Positions 34,407 through 42,556 of a stretch of 59,687 nt of DNA are shown here, piece after piece. The stretch comes from Candidatus Auribacter fodinae (GTDB lineage: Bacteria > Auribacterota > Auribacteria > Auribacterales > Auribacteraceae). The DNA lies in contig QZJZ01000082.1 of NCBI GenBank assembly GCA_003599815.1, positions 1-59,687 on the forward strand, given 5' to 3'. Under the pieces are notes generated by a model. It saw only the letters and a program-made list of their open reading frames with translations, ran no database searches and was not told the origin of the DNA. Every line of letters begins with the position of its first letter. Position 1 is the stretch's first letter. The position numbers were made by a program, and so were the translations under genes.

Positions 34407-35324
34407 ATGAGTCATAATACTATTATCATATTCGGTACAGGCGCTGTCGGGGGCTATTACGGAGCATACCTCTCTAAAGATGAGGAAAATAATGTTACTT
34501 TTGTCGCTCGCGGAAATCATTTAAAAGCAATTCAAAATAACGGATTGAAAATTATATCGCGCGGCATAAAGACAGTATACCCGGTACAAGCTGTCGGCTC
34601 GCTGAATGAGTATGACGGCACAGCGGATTATATATTCGTTACGGTTAAGTCGTATGATACTGAAACCGCTATTGAGCAGTTTAAACACTGTGTGGGTGAG
34701 AATACACAGATAATCACCATACAGAACGGGATAGATAATTATGACCGCTTAACAGAGCGGTTCGGCAGTGATAAAGTAATACGCGGGTACTGCGCCATCG
34801 CCGCTGAAATTACTGCGCCCGGTGAGATAACGCATACTGCGTACGGCACAATCGTTATAGGCGAAGATAACGGCGCCGTCACGGAACGGATCAAAAAACT
34901 GGAATCAGTTCTGTCAGGAGCGGGTATCCCGGTAAAAATCGCGATAAATATCCTGCATGATGTCTGGAAAAAGTTCGCGTGGAACAGTATTTTCAACATT
35001 ATCACGGCAATAACCGGAAAAACGGTTAAGTCGGTGTACGCGCATCCTGAAACACTGGATTTATGCAGGAAAATATTTGACGAGGTGCGCTCAGTTGCCC
35101 GGTACGCAAACGTAGAACTGACCGATCAGGATATGGAGTGGATCCTGACAGTATCAAGCGATACACCTGATTTCCGCCCGTCTACACTACAGGACAGGCT
35201 TAACAATAAACCGCTTGAATACGAGTCGTTTACGGGCTTTATCATTCGCAGGGCGGCGAATCTGAATATCGATGTGCCGGTGCATAAAACATTATACGCG
35301 TTATTAAAAGTAATTGATAGTTAA
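34407..35324 (+). CDS. panE: 2-dehydropantoate 2-reductase (ketopantoate reductase)
   Basis: This 305-residue NADPH-dependent enzyme reduces 2-dehydropantoate in the pantothenate/CoA pathway. The nucleotide-binding motif is IFGTGAVGGYYGAYLS (near 6-21). The catalytic Lys and substrate-binding Asn residues lie in VWKKFAWNSIFNIITAITG. The C-terminal helical domain has FRPSTLQDRLNNKPLEYESF, as in the family. It is followed 22 bases later by a ferritin-like gene. Members of this family also act on other 2-oxo acids, so the substrate is probable, not certain. Confidence 0.92.
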   Translation: MSHNTIIIFGTGAVGGYYGAYLSKDEENNVTFVARGNHLKAIQNNGLKIISRGIKTVYPVQAVGSLNEYDGTADYIFVTVKSYDTETAIEQFKHCVGENTQIITIQNGIDNYDRLTERFGSDKVIRGYCAIAAEITAPGEITHTAYGTIVIGEDNGAVTERIKKLESVLSGAGIPVKIAINILHDVWKKFAWNSIFNIITAITGKTVKSVYAHPETLDLCRKIFDEVRSVARYANVELTDQDMEWILTVSSDTPDFRPSTLQDRLNNKPLEYESFTGFIIRRAANLNIDVPVHKTLYALLKVIDS

Positions 35325-35346
35325 CCATAAAGTTAAGGAGCTCATT

Positions 35347-35838
35347 ATGGACATATTTGAATTTGCCATGGAAAAAGAACGGTACGCGGAAAATTATTAC
35401 AGGGAACTCGCCGACAAAACAGCTGACCACGGATTGAAAAGCATTCTCCTCCTGCTCGCCAATGACGAAGTGAAGCATTGCGAGACAATAAAACGCATCA
35501 AGGAAGAGGATTTCGCGTCAATCGGATCTGTTGCAACCGACATTATCCCAAATTCGAAACAGATATTTCAGAAAATGCGCGCGGCTAAGGAAGATTTCAA
35601 CCTTGACCTGACGGAAATAGCGCTTTTCACAAAAGCACAGAAATTCGAGAAAAACAGTCAGGAATTTTACGCCGCAAAAGCTGAAGAAGTAACTGATAAA
35701 ACGGTAAAATCTTTTCTTTTAAAACTAGCTGAAGAAGAGAAAAAACATTTTATTCTGCTGGAAAATATTATCACCATGCTTCAGCGCCCGAAACTGTGGC
35801 TTGAAAACGCCGAGTTTAATAATCTTGACGCTTATTGA
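35347..35838 (+). CDS. Ferritin-like diiron protein (rubrerythrin type, no rubredoxin)
   Basis: This 163-residue four-helix protein is probably involved in peroxide reduction or iron handling. Metal-ligand candidates are ExxRYAENYYRE (near 10-20), DEVKHCE (near 37), KNSQEFYAAKAEE (near 100) and EEEKKHF (near 130), as two ExxH-type motifs. It stops before any rubredoxin CxxC domain, so an external electron donor would be needed. ATG 35347 is chosen because AAGGAG is 6 bases upstream; the open frame extends 11 codons further but overlaps panE. Confidence 0.88.
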   Translation: MDIFEFAMEKERYAENYYRELADKTADHGLKSILLLLANDEVKHCETIKRIKEEDFASIGSVATDIIPNSKQIFQKMRAAKEDFNLDLTEIALFTKAQKFEKNSQEFYAAKAEEVTDKTVKSFLLKLAEEEKKHFILLENIITMLQRPKLWLENAEFNNLDAY

Positions 35839-35859
35839 TCGTGTGTTCCGGAGCCTGCG

Positions 35860-36513
35860 ATGAATGCCGTCATATCCAACATTCTGCAAAGAAGCAGTAT
35901 ACGCGGTTATACGCAGGACGAGATACCTGAGGACGATATATGTTCCATGATCGAATGCGCCAGATGGGCTCCGAGCGGTTCAAACACCCAGCCGTGGCGG
36001 TTCATTGTCATACGGTCAGAAAAAATCAAAAATAAGCTGACATCGATAGTCACGAACGGGTTTGATGCCTTCTGGAATTCTCTTCCTGACGTTGAGGGAA
36101 AGGAATCCGTGCTGGGGTATCGAAAATACCTTGAGTTTATGCAGTCCGCTCCGGTTCTTATCGCTGTTCTCGGCAAACCGTACGAGTCATTGCTGACGAA
36201 AATGATCTCCTCGCTCAATGTGGAACAACACTGGAACATACATGGCGCCGATCCGGCTACTTTAAGTATTGGCGCCGCTATACAGAACATACTTTTATGC
36301 GCGGAATCGCTGGGGTATGGATCCTGCTGGCTGACAGGCCCGTTAATGTTTCAGGAACAGCTGGAATCGTATCTGGAAGTGACCGAGCCGTGGCATCTCG
36401 TATCTTTTATAACCGTAGGCAGGCCGCTCCAGCGAAAACCCCGGTCACAGGTACATCGTAAACCCCTTGACGAGATACTGACGTTTATGCCGGAACCGGG
36501 TGAACAACAATGA
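35860..36513 (+). CDS. Nitroreductase-family flavoprotein
   Basis: This 217-residue FMN-dependent oxidoreductase has the family N-terminus RSSIRGYTQDEIPEDD and the flavin-binding ARWAPSGSNTQPWRFIV. The later motif is LSIGAAIQNILLCAESLGYG, with SCWLTGP. The substrate cannot be told; members reduce nitro compounds, quinones or activated alkenes, or dehalogenate. It lies 21 bases after the ferritin-like gene and overlaps the next gene by four bases, suggesting a redox-stress operon. Confidence 0.9.
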   Translation: MNAVISNILQRSSIRGYTQDEIPEDDICSMIECARWAPSGSNTQPWRFIVIRSEKIKNKLTSIVTNGFDAFWNSLPDVEGKESVLGYRKYLEFMQSAPVLIAVLGKPYESLLTKMISSLNVEQHWNIHGADPATLSIGAAIQNILLCAESLGYGSCWLTGPLMFQEQLESYLEVTEPWHLVSFITVGRPLQRKPRSQVHRKPLDEILTFMPEPGEQQ

Positions 36514-37187
36514 GCAGACAAGGCCAGTTCTTTCAGTGGCAGTCTAAAACAACACTCAGCACGGCGATTCAGATACTTGCAGTGCTCACTCCCCTGTTTC
36601 TACTGCTGGGCGCTATCGGGATCACGATTTACGTTATGGGCAAACATACTGCCAAGCCCGCTCCCGCACCAGCGCCGTCATGGACATATCACATTATCGC
36701 AGACCGGGTGTACAGCGGCCCGGTGCTGAACAGCGAAGACATGTACCCTCTGCTTGCCAACACTGTACAGTGGGGTGTTCTCAGCGTGCATTATCCTTAT
36801 CACTGGATTCACTTTTTTGAGGAGCGGCTTGGCGGGCAGACGCTGACCATCCAGTCAGACCGTAATTCACCATCAGGGATACATATTCAGGCAGAAACGG
36901 CAGACAACGACACGAACGTTCAGCAAAGCGCGGAGAAATTCCTCAAACGCCTGCGATTTAACACCGGTTCGTTCGAACCTGTCTATATAACAACTGAACA
37001 GGGATTTATGTATTCCGTACGGTACCTCTCGCAAACAAATGTCCCCATGATCGGGCATTTCGTGTTTGTCAGGCACAACAATACGCTGTACCGAATTATA
37101 CAATTCTCACAGGAGAAATACTCAACCGAATACACAGCTTTGTTCAAAGCCATTCTGGAAGCATTGGAATTCAACAGCGATTCTTAG
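36510..37187 (+). CDS. Membrane-anchored protein of unknown function
   Basis: This 225-residue protein is not recognised. A single membrane helix (near 20-44) is followed by a short Ala/Pro linker (49-56) and an extracytoplasmic domain of about 165 residues. The domain has alternating strand-like stretches (SWTYHIIADRVYSG, FEPVYITTEQGFMYSVRYL, MIGHFVFVRHNNTLYRIIQF) and a final helix. The overall shape recalls small beta-sheet domains that follow a membrane anchor. It overlaps the nitroreductase gene by four bases, so it is probably translated with it. Confidence 0.75.
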   Translation: MSRQGQFFQWQSKTTLSTAIQILAVLTPLFLLLGAIGITIYVMGKHTAKPAPAPAPSWTYHIIADRVYSGPVLNSEDMYPLLANTVQWGVLSVHYPYHWIHFFEERLGGQTLTIQSDRNSPSGIHIQAETADNDTNVQQSAEKFLKRLRFNTGSFEPVYITTEQGFMYSVRYLSQTNVPMIGHFVFVRHNNTLYRIIQFSQEKYSTEYTALFKAILEALEFNSDS

Positions 37188-37203
37188 GGAAGACTAATAT
37201 AAC

Positions 37204-37233
37204 AACGAAAAAAGAACTCTCTTTCGAGAGTTC
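37204..37233 (-). terminator. Terminator for the minus-strand gene at 37251-37538
   Basis: Read on the minus strand, GAACTCTC-gaaa-GAGAGTTC is followed by TTTTTTCGTT. It starts 18 bases after the stop of the small secreted-protein gene. On the plus strand it also lies just after the membrane-protein gene, but without a T-run on that side. Confidence 0.85.
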
Positions 37234-37250
37234 AGGTATACAAAATAAAC

Positions 37251-37538
37251 TTACTGCCTGAATGTCAAATTTCCATAATCATTACTGGCTTCGTAGCCCA
37301 TCTTAACATTTTTGCCTAATTCGCCGGGGAGTTTATCGATTTGCGAAACCGAGTTGAACATATACTGAGGTATCTGAAAAATGAAGAATTTTGAAAACGG
37401 GTTTTGATTAACTTCTTCAAACACCTTGCTTTCATCTTCGGTTTTTTCAGTTTCCCCGGTTTCGATCCCCGCAGAATAACATGATGCGGCAAAACTTAAG
37501 ATACCCACAACGGCCCACAGCTTGAAAACAGCGTTCAT
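37251..37538 (-). CDS. Small exported protein of unknown function
   Basis: This 95-residue protein starts with a signal peptide (MNAVFKLWAVVGILSFAASC). The Cys at 20 in FAASCYS could be a weak lipobox. The remainder is polar and charged (GIETGETEKTEDESKVFEEV), followed by a more hydrophobic part (FSKFFIFQIPQYMFNSVS). GAGGG lies upstream of the ATG at 37538. Its own terminator follows. No family is recognised; it is probably a small periplasmic or membrane-associated protein. Confidence 0.7.
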   Translation of the reverse strand: MNAVFKLWAVVGILSFAASCYSAGIETGETEKTEDESKVFEEVNQNPFSKFFIFQIPQYMFNSVSQIDKLPGELGKNVKMGYEASNDYGNLTFRQ

Positions 37539-37687
37539 TATACCCTCCAGACATTGTTCAAGCCAGATACAAATCTCATCTTACTATTAATAATAACACC
37601 CGTTACAGCCCTTGTCAAACAGGTTTACTCTTCATGTCCTTGACCGGGCAGACGTTTTCATACAGGCCAAGCTTATTTTGGCGCAAG

Positions 37688-37828
37688 TCAATCTGCGGCG
37701 CCCGAAATACCCCTGCCCATCGTCTGTATATCCTGGCCCATGCCGGCAACAGTATTACATCCGGAAATAAAGGCTATTCCTGCGCATAAAAATAAAATCA
37801 AAGAAAGGCTCAAAATAACTTTTTTCAT
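37688..37828 (-). CDS. Entericidin-like small lipoprotein
   Basis: This 46-residue protein begins MKKVILSLSLILFLCAG and has a lipobox near ISGC (Cys 25). The mature part is NTVAGMGQDIQTMGRGIS. That short Gly-rich stretch after the lipidated Cys is the hallmark of the entericidin EcnA/EcnB family of small membrane lipoproteins. GGGAGA precedes the ATG by 7 bases. The codons were read directly on the minus strand: start CAT at 37826-37828 and stop TCA at 37688-37690. Confidence 0.8.
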   Translation of the reverse strand: MKKVILSLSLILFLCAGIAFISGCNTVAGMGQDIQTMGRGISGAAD

Positions 37829-37937
37829 TTGTGTCTCCCTGTGCTAATAAAACCATAGGTTTTAACTTTGCTCAAATTTATCTCATTCGAGCGTATCTGT
37901 AAACTAAAATATTGCATACTGTTTTATTCTTAATAAT

Positions 37938-38087
37938 TTAGACCGGCAAAAAAACTGTTTGTTTCATTTCAGAATCAGTAATATAGTAAACGTCGTCCTC
38001 AGTGGTTGATACGACTACACATCCGCATATGCATATCGTTATTGCACACAGAATAATCAACAATATTATTGAATTTACCCGCACCAT
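37938..38087 (-). CDS. Small lipoprotein of unknown function
   Basis: This is a 49-residue protein. A basic start (MVRVN) leads into a hydrophobic stretch (SIILLIILCAITIC) and a lipobox ICGC (Cys 23). The mature part is VVVSTTEDDVYYITDSEM and a short tail. AAGGA lies 7 bases before the ATG. It is read on the minus strand between 38087 and the TAA at 37938, 109 bases upstream of the entericidin-like gene. Exported small proteins of this kind are often stress-induced, but nothing in the sequence shows that here. Confidence 0.65.
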   Translation of the reverse strand: MVRVNSIILLIILCAITICICGCVVVSTTEDDVYYITDSEMKQTVFLPV

Positions 38088-38175
38088 GGTTGTATCCTTT
38101 CACTAAATAATAACAATTAAACTATACAGAAAGTTCGCATGAACATGAACATTTTTTTAGCAAAAGGTGTAAGAA

Positions 38176-38694
38176 ATGGAATTATTTGATGTTGTCGATC
38201 AAAACGGGAACTTTTTACGGCAGGCGACCCGCAAAGAATGTCACGGCAATCCTGAGCTGATTCATCAGGTGGCGCATATTCTTGTTTTTGACGCCGATAA
38301 CAGTTTATGGATGCAGAAACGATCTCCTGACAAAGACATTCAACCCGGTAAGTGGGATACGTCCGTCGGGGGGCATCTTATGCCGGGCGAGCACCCCGTA
38401 ACAGGCGCAGTGCGCGAAACAGCGGAGGAAATCGGCATCACTGTTTCTGAAGATGATCTTACCTTCTGTTACCAATATATCATGTCCAATGAAATAGAAA
38501 CCGAACTGGTGCATACTTATTATTTCAAATTGCGGGAAGGCGACTCAATTAACTTTGACTCGAAAGAAATATCGGAAGGGCGATTCTGGACTGCGCGAGA
38601 GATTCAGAAAGCGGTCGGCACAGACATTTTTACTCCGAACTTTGAAGACGAATGGCGCCGTTTCACTATCTGGAGAAGAGATCATGATATTTAA
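38176..38694 (+). CDS. NUDIX hydrolase
   Basis: This 172-residue protein has a complete NUDIX box, GHLMPGEHPVTGAVRETAEEIG (GX5EX7REUXEEXGU), near residues 73-95, which binds the metal and cleaves nucleoside-diphosphate-linked substrates. The start (ELFDVVDQNGNFLRQATRKE) and QVAHILVFDADNSLWMQKRS resemble the YfcD/isopentenyl-diphosphate-isomerase-like branch of the family. The substrate is therefore uncertain. Its last 11 bases overlap the hydrolase gene that follows. Confidence 0.92.
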   Translation: MELFDVVDQNGNFLRQATRKECHGNPELIHQVAHILVFDADNSLWMQKRSPDKDIQPGKWDTSVGGHLMPGEHPVTGAVRETAEEIGITVSEDDLTFCYQYIMSNEIETELVHTYYFKLREGDSINFDSKEISEGRFWTAREIQKAVGTDIFTPNFEDEWRRFTIWRRDHDI

Positions 38695-39445
38695 AGAATC
38701 ATTCCATTTCATACCGTCAGGAATCGCGCATATTCCCGCTTTTATAGGATTGAACGGCACAAGCAAAAACAGCCCGGTCGTTATAATGTGCCATGGTTTT
38801 ACCGGAACCAAGACAGAAAAATGCCGCCATTTTTACCGGATCGCCCGTTTGCTCATTCAGGAAAACATTATACCGGTCAGGTTTGATTTCTCCGGGTTCG
38901 GCGACAGTACCGCACCGTCAACCATGTTTTCTCTTAGCAACGCAGTAGATGACATACGCGCAGTTCTGGGATTTCTGCGGGATCAGGGTATCGGCAGTCA
39001 TTCCCGCGTCTCGATACTGGGATACAGCCTCGGAGGGCTTATCGCCGCTCGCGCCGCCGCGGAAGGCATTCCTGTTCGCTCATTGTGCCTAATGTCAGCG
39101 GTAGAACATTTTATGTTGTCAAAACAGGAACAGAAACATCTAGAATCAGAAAAAAGCACCACTTTCTGGTATAAAGGGTATGAATTATCCATATCTTTTC
39201 TTGAAGAATTACTCAATACGCGCGGCAGAGACTACATCGCTGAGCTAACCATACCGGTACAGCTTATCAACGGCTCAGATGACGACGTGGTCGACAAAAA
39301 ACATTCCCGAGCGTATGAAGAAGCGCTGAACGATGAGTCGCCGGATCCCGTGGTAATAAAAGGCGCGAATCATTATTTTATGCAGAAAGATCACCAGCAG
39401 CAGCTTGATTCTGCAATAATAAATTTCATCAGGGCAACATTGTAA
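38684..39445 (+). CDS. Alpha/beta hydrolase
   Basis: This 253-residue serine hydrolase has its nucleophile in GYSLGGLIAARAA (Ser near 111). The oxyanion/HG motif is in MCHGFTGTKTEKCRHF. The acid residue is probably in INGSDDDVVDK and the His in GANHYFMQKDH. ATG 38684 follows GGAG by 8 bases and overlaps the NUDIX gene end; longer in-frame starts run back through the NUDIX gene. Its layout matches feruloyl-esterase or peptidase-like members, but the substrate is unknown. Confidence 0.9.
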   Translation: MIFKESFHFIPSGIAHIPAFIGLNGTSKNSPVVIMCHGFTGTKTEKCRHFYRIARLLIQENIIPVRFDFSGFGDSTAPSTMFSLSNAVDDIRAVLGFLRDQGIGSHSRVSILGYSLGGLIAARAAAEGIPVRSLCLMSAVEHFMLSKQEQKHLESEKSTTFWYKGYELSISFLEELLNTRGRDYIAELTIPVQLINGSDDDVVDKKHSRAYEEALNDESPDPVVIKGANHYFMQKDHQQQLDSAIINFIRATL

Positions 39446-39450
39446 CGATA

Positions 39451-40293
39451 TCAGGCTTGCGCGGCGGTTTTGTTTTTCCTGAGTACGTCAAGCAGGCTTT
39501 CCAGTTTGCTGACCAAATCGTCCCCACTGCGAAAATCTACCTGAAGCCGGTCGCCGATACGGCTCCGTTTGAGAAGAATTTCTTTTTTCCAGAGCGATGA
39601 CAGGTTTTTGTCAACCATGCTCGACTCTTCAAGTATCTTGTTTATGCGGGCGAGTTCTTTTTGTTTGCGCGACAGTTCCTCAACCGCTTTCTGACGGGTT
39701 ACGAGCACTTTTAGTTCATCGACCGTAATGTTTTCATTCACAATCCGTTCAAAGACTTGCACCATTTCTTCCTGTGTCGACAGCCGGAGAAGCACGCGGG
39801 CGTGAGCGAACGTAATAACACCGTTAGCGATGGCGTTCACTACTTTTTCAGGCAGTAACTCTATGGTGCGAACGTATTCGGATATGATCGACTGGCTTTT
39901 GCCCAGAGCCCGTGCCAGTTCACGTTGGGTAAATTGGAATTCCGCGATCAGTTTCTGAAAGCCGATTGCCTGTTCCATCGGAGTCAATTCACGGCGATTC
40001 AGGTTGTCGACCATACCTTTGAGCGCCGCGTCCTTATCGGATATATTATCATACACTACTGCGGGGACAGTATCCAGTCCAAGCTGTTTTGCCGCTTTAA
40101 GACGGCGGTGCCCTGCGATAACAAGGTAATCCTTCCCTGTTTTCTTCAGCATCAACGGGTTGAGAATCCCGTTCGCCCGGATGGAATCCATCATTTCATT
40201 CATGTCATAGTCTATTTCAAGCCTCATTTGAAACAAACTGCCGGTAATTTTCGAAACCCCAATCTGCTGAATATTTAATGATGATTTAAACAT
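39451..40293 (-). CDS. ParB/Spo0J-family protein, solitary
   Basis: This 280-residue protein has the ParB N-terminal CTPase-type core (about 20-105, with MMDSIRANGILNPLML and LVIAGHRRLKAAKQLGL). GHRR replaces the usual GERR box. A helix-turn-helix follows (about 130-160, FTQRELARALGKSQSIISEY), then a KorB-like helical region. ATG 40293 follows GGGGAG by 6 bases. There is no ParA partner nearby and no parS-like site was identified, so it may be a regulator rather than a chromosome-partition protein. Confidence 0.88.
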   Translation of the reverse strand: MFKSSLNIQQIGVSKITGSLFQMRLEIDYDMNEMMDSIRANGILNPLMLKKTGKDYLVIAGHRRLKAAKQLGLDTVPAVVYDNISDKDAALKGMVDNLNRRELTPMEQAIGFQKLIAEFQFTQRELARALGKSQSIISEYVRTIELLPEKVVNAIANGVITFAHARVLLRLSTQEEMVQVFERIVNENITVDELKVLVTRQKAVEELSRKQKELARINKILEESSMVDKNLSSLWKKEILLKRSRIGDRLQVDFRSGDDLVSKLESLLDVLRKNKTAAQA

Positions 40294-40454
40294 GTATTTC
40301 TCCCCGTTTACTCTATTTGCATTAAAGCTCAATAATAGGGTAAACGTTCTTTTTTGTAAAGAGTTTCAAATGCGGTAACGAGAGATAAAGGCGAGAATTA
40401 TCCGCAGATTCATATATTTTGCATTAGCAGTGAATTCCGATGTAAGCCGGCGTG

Positions 40455-41276
40455 CTAGATCAGGCTCAGTACATTCTCATAGTACAGGTTTGACTGCGCA
40501 AGAAGAGCCAAACTCGCGCTTTGCATTATCTGCAGTTTGGCAAGTTCAAGCTGTACTTCGGCAATATCGGCATCCTCAAGAAGGCTTTTGGTCGACAACT
40601 GGTTTATCTGCTCTATTTCGAGCATATCGCGATCATTTTCAATACGTTTTACATACGATCCCAGCCGCGCTTCATCTTTTAAAATAACATCAAGGGCATT
40701 ATCTATGTTTGTAATAGTCTGATTGATGTCCGATACGCTCCCCGTAACATTAACGTTTGTGCCGTCGAGGGTTAGCCCGGCAAGCGTTGGTTCAGCGGAA
40801 TCAGTCGCGGTGCCTTCAAGGCTGACATTGTGCAGTCCGCCAATGGAAAACCCCGTATAGAGCTTTTCGGCAACGCCGCTCGACAAAATTCCTTCAATAG
40901 ATTGGAGTAATTGATTCAAATCTTCCTGAATAGCGACTTTTTCAGCAGTCGTCACACTAACGTCCAACGCCTGATTCGCAAGACTGCTCATTTCGGACAG
41001 CGTACTGGATATCTGGCTCAGGTACCCGTCATTCTTTTCCAGATAATTTATGCTTGATTCATAGGCGGATATCTTTGCCCCATTATCGGAAATACCTTTA
41101 TCCAGGCGGCGTATGGAATAGTAGTCGGAAGGTCCGTCTGAAGCACGGTTTATTCGCTTCAGCGTGCTTGCCCGTTCCTGAGCCGCAACGAGCTGACGGT
41201 TTATTATACTGAGTGTTAAAAGCATGCTTTGAGACGGAATCTGTGAATTAATGCGCGTAAACATTGACTGAAACAT
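40455..41276 (-). CDS. Divergent flagellin-like protein
   Basis: This 273-residue paralogue of the flagellins at 1-4.1 kb has complete D0/D1-type ends. These are INSQIPSQSMLLTLSIINRQ and RASDGPSDYYSIRRLDKGIS at the start, and EDADIAEVQLELAKLQIMQS with LAQSNLYYENVLSLI at the end. The middle keeps TGFSIGGLHNVSLEG and LTLDGTNVNVTGSVSD, close to the tandem copies. It is clearly older or faster evolving, and may be a minor filament component, such as a hook-proximal or tip subunit. AGGAGAGAAA precedes the ATG. Confidence 0.93.
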   Translation of the reverse strand: MFQSMFTRINSQIPSQSMLLTLSIINRQLVAAQERASTLKRINRASDGPSDYYSIRRLDKGISDNGAKISAYESSINYLEKNDGYLSQISSTLSEMSSLANQALDVSVTTAEKVAIQEDLNQLLQSIEGILSSGVAEKLYTGFSIGGLHNVSLEGTATDSAEPTLAGLTLDGTNVNVTGSVSDINQTITNIDNALDVILKDEARLGSYVKRIENDRDMLEIEQINQLSTKSLLEDADIAEVQLELAKLQIMQSASLALLAQSNLYYENVLSLI

Positions 41277-41400
41277 TTTCTCTCTCCTATCACACTAATA
41301 CGTTGCCCGCGCATTATAATCAGAATTCATTCCATCTCGAAATAAAGTTATAATATACTAATTATAAGTTTGTTACGATTTTTAAGACAAAATAGCATCT

Positions 41401-41446
41401 GAAACATTTCGTTACGATTTATGAAGAAATAGAAACATTTCGTTAC
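41401..41446. promoter_or_regulatory. Two 15-bp direct repeats between flagellin-like gene and activator
   Basis: GAAACATTTCGTTAC occurs at 41401-41415 and again at 41432-41446, spaced 31 bases apart (three helical turns). A related GTTTGTTACGATTTTT lies near 41368. They sit in the 213-base divergent gap between the flagellin-like gene (minus) and the activator gene (plus). They are candidate binding sites for a dimeric regulator, possibly the activator itself. Confidence 0.6.
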
Positions 41447-41489
41447 TTTTTAAAATATAATGCCGATATACCATATGGAGAACGAGAAG

Positions 41490-42458
41490 ATGTTGAAAAG
41501 ACACCAGTTATTGCAAAACAAGCTTCGCCAATTTGGGTTTATAACTCAGAATGCGGCTCTGCTTAACCAGTTGGAAATGATGGAGAGAATTGTTCCCACT
41601 GATATTTCCGTCCTGATTACCGGAGAAAGCGGCACAGGAAAAAATATACTGGCAGAGTATATTCATAAAAACAGCCCCCGGAAAAACAACAATTTTATCA
41701 CCCTTGATGTGGGTTGTTTATCTCCGCAAATAATAGAATCGGAGCTGTTCGGGCATGTAAAAGGTTCGTTCACCAGCGCTGTCAGCGACCATAAAGGGGC
41801 ATTTGAACGCGCGCAGAACGGTACTATTTTCCTCGACGAGATTACAGAACTTGACTTGAACCTGCAAAAAAAGTTGTTGCGGGTACTTGAAGACAAGGTT
41901 ATCCGGCGCCTCGGCGGTGAAAGGGAAATTCGTCTTGATTTACGAATCATAACCGCTACCAACAAAGATATACGGCAGTTGGTAAAATCCGGCAAATTCC
42001 GTCAGGATCTCTATTACCGGCTAAACGAAACGACCGTGCATTTGCCTCCTTTACGGGAACGTCCTGAAGATATCGGGCCGATATGCCAGTTTTTTCTGGA
42101 TATATACAATAAGCAGTACGCCAAAAAGATATCGTCAGTCTCAACTGCGGCGATGAGCCTAATGCAGGATTACTCATGGCCCGGAAATATACGCGAACTT
42201 CGCAATGTAATCAAATCAGCCACTGCTCTCTCAAAACGAGAGGTGCTGTGGATAGAAGATCTGAATATATTCAGCAAATCAACAGCGGATACCAATCCGC
42301 AGTTTAACGGCATCAAACCGCTTGATACTCTGGAAAAAGAGTACCTCTTATATGCCCTGAAAATTTTTGACGGGAACAAAACAAAAACAGCGCAGGCATT
42401 GGATATAAGCCGCCCGCGATTACAAAGAATCCTCGAACGGCACAAAATAGCTGAATAA
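41490..42458 (+). CDS. Short sigma-54-activator-like AAA+ protein with altered GAFTGA loop
   Basis: This 322-residue protein has an AAA+ domain (about 15-250) and a Fis-type helix-turn-helix at the end (KTAQALDISRPRLQRILER). Walker A is GESGTGKN, Walker B GTIFLDEI, and the arginine region FRQDLYYRLN. The sigma-54 contact loop reads GSFTSA in place of GAFTGA, so interaction with sigma-54 is uncertain. There is no receiver or sensor domain. ATG 41490 is chosen because GGAG lies upstream; ATG 41475 and 41460 are alternatives. It faces the flagellin-like gene, whose regulator it may be. Confidence 0.88.
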   Translation: MLKRHQLLQNKLRQFGFITQNAALLNQLEMMERIVPTDISVLITGESGTGKNILAEYIHKNSPRKNNNFITLDVGCLSPQIIESELFGHVKGSFTSAVSDHKGAFERAQNGTIFLDEITELDLNLQKKLLRVLEDKVIRRLGGEREIRLDLRIITATNKDIRQLVKSGKFRQDLYYRLNETTVHLPPLRERPEDIGPICQFFLDIYNKQYAKKISSVSTAAMSLMQDYSWPGNIRELRNVIKSATALSKREVLWIEDLNIFSKSTADTNPQFNGIKPLDTLEKEYLLYALKIFDGNKTKTAQALDISRPRLQRILERHKIAE

Positions 42459-42556
42459 TACCAATTCTCTGACATCAGCGGATTACTGGCAATATGTGAA
42501 CAAGTTACAGAAAAAGCGGATGCAGTTATTCTTTCAGGGGTAAGCAATGCGCTCTT

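Noticed and set aside
38555-38683. Longer start for the alpha/beta hydrolase inside the NUDIX gene
   Set aside because: The extra residues are a frame-shifted reading of the NUDIX gene. ATG 38684 has a good ribosome site.
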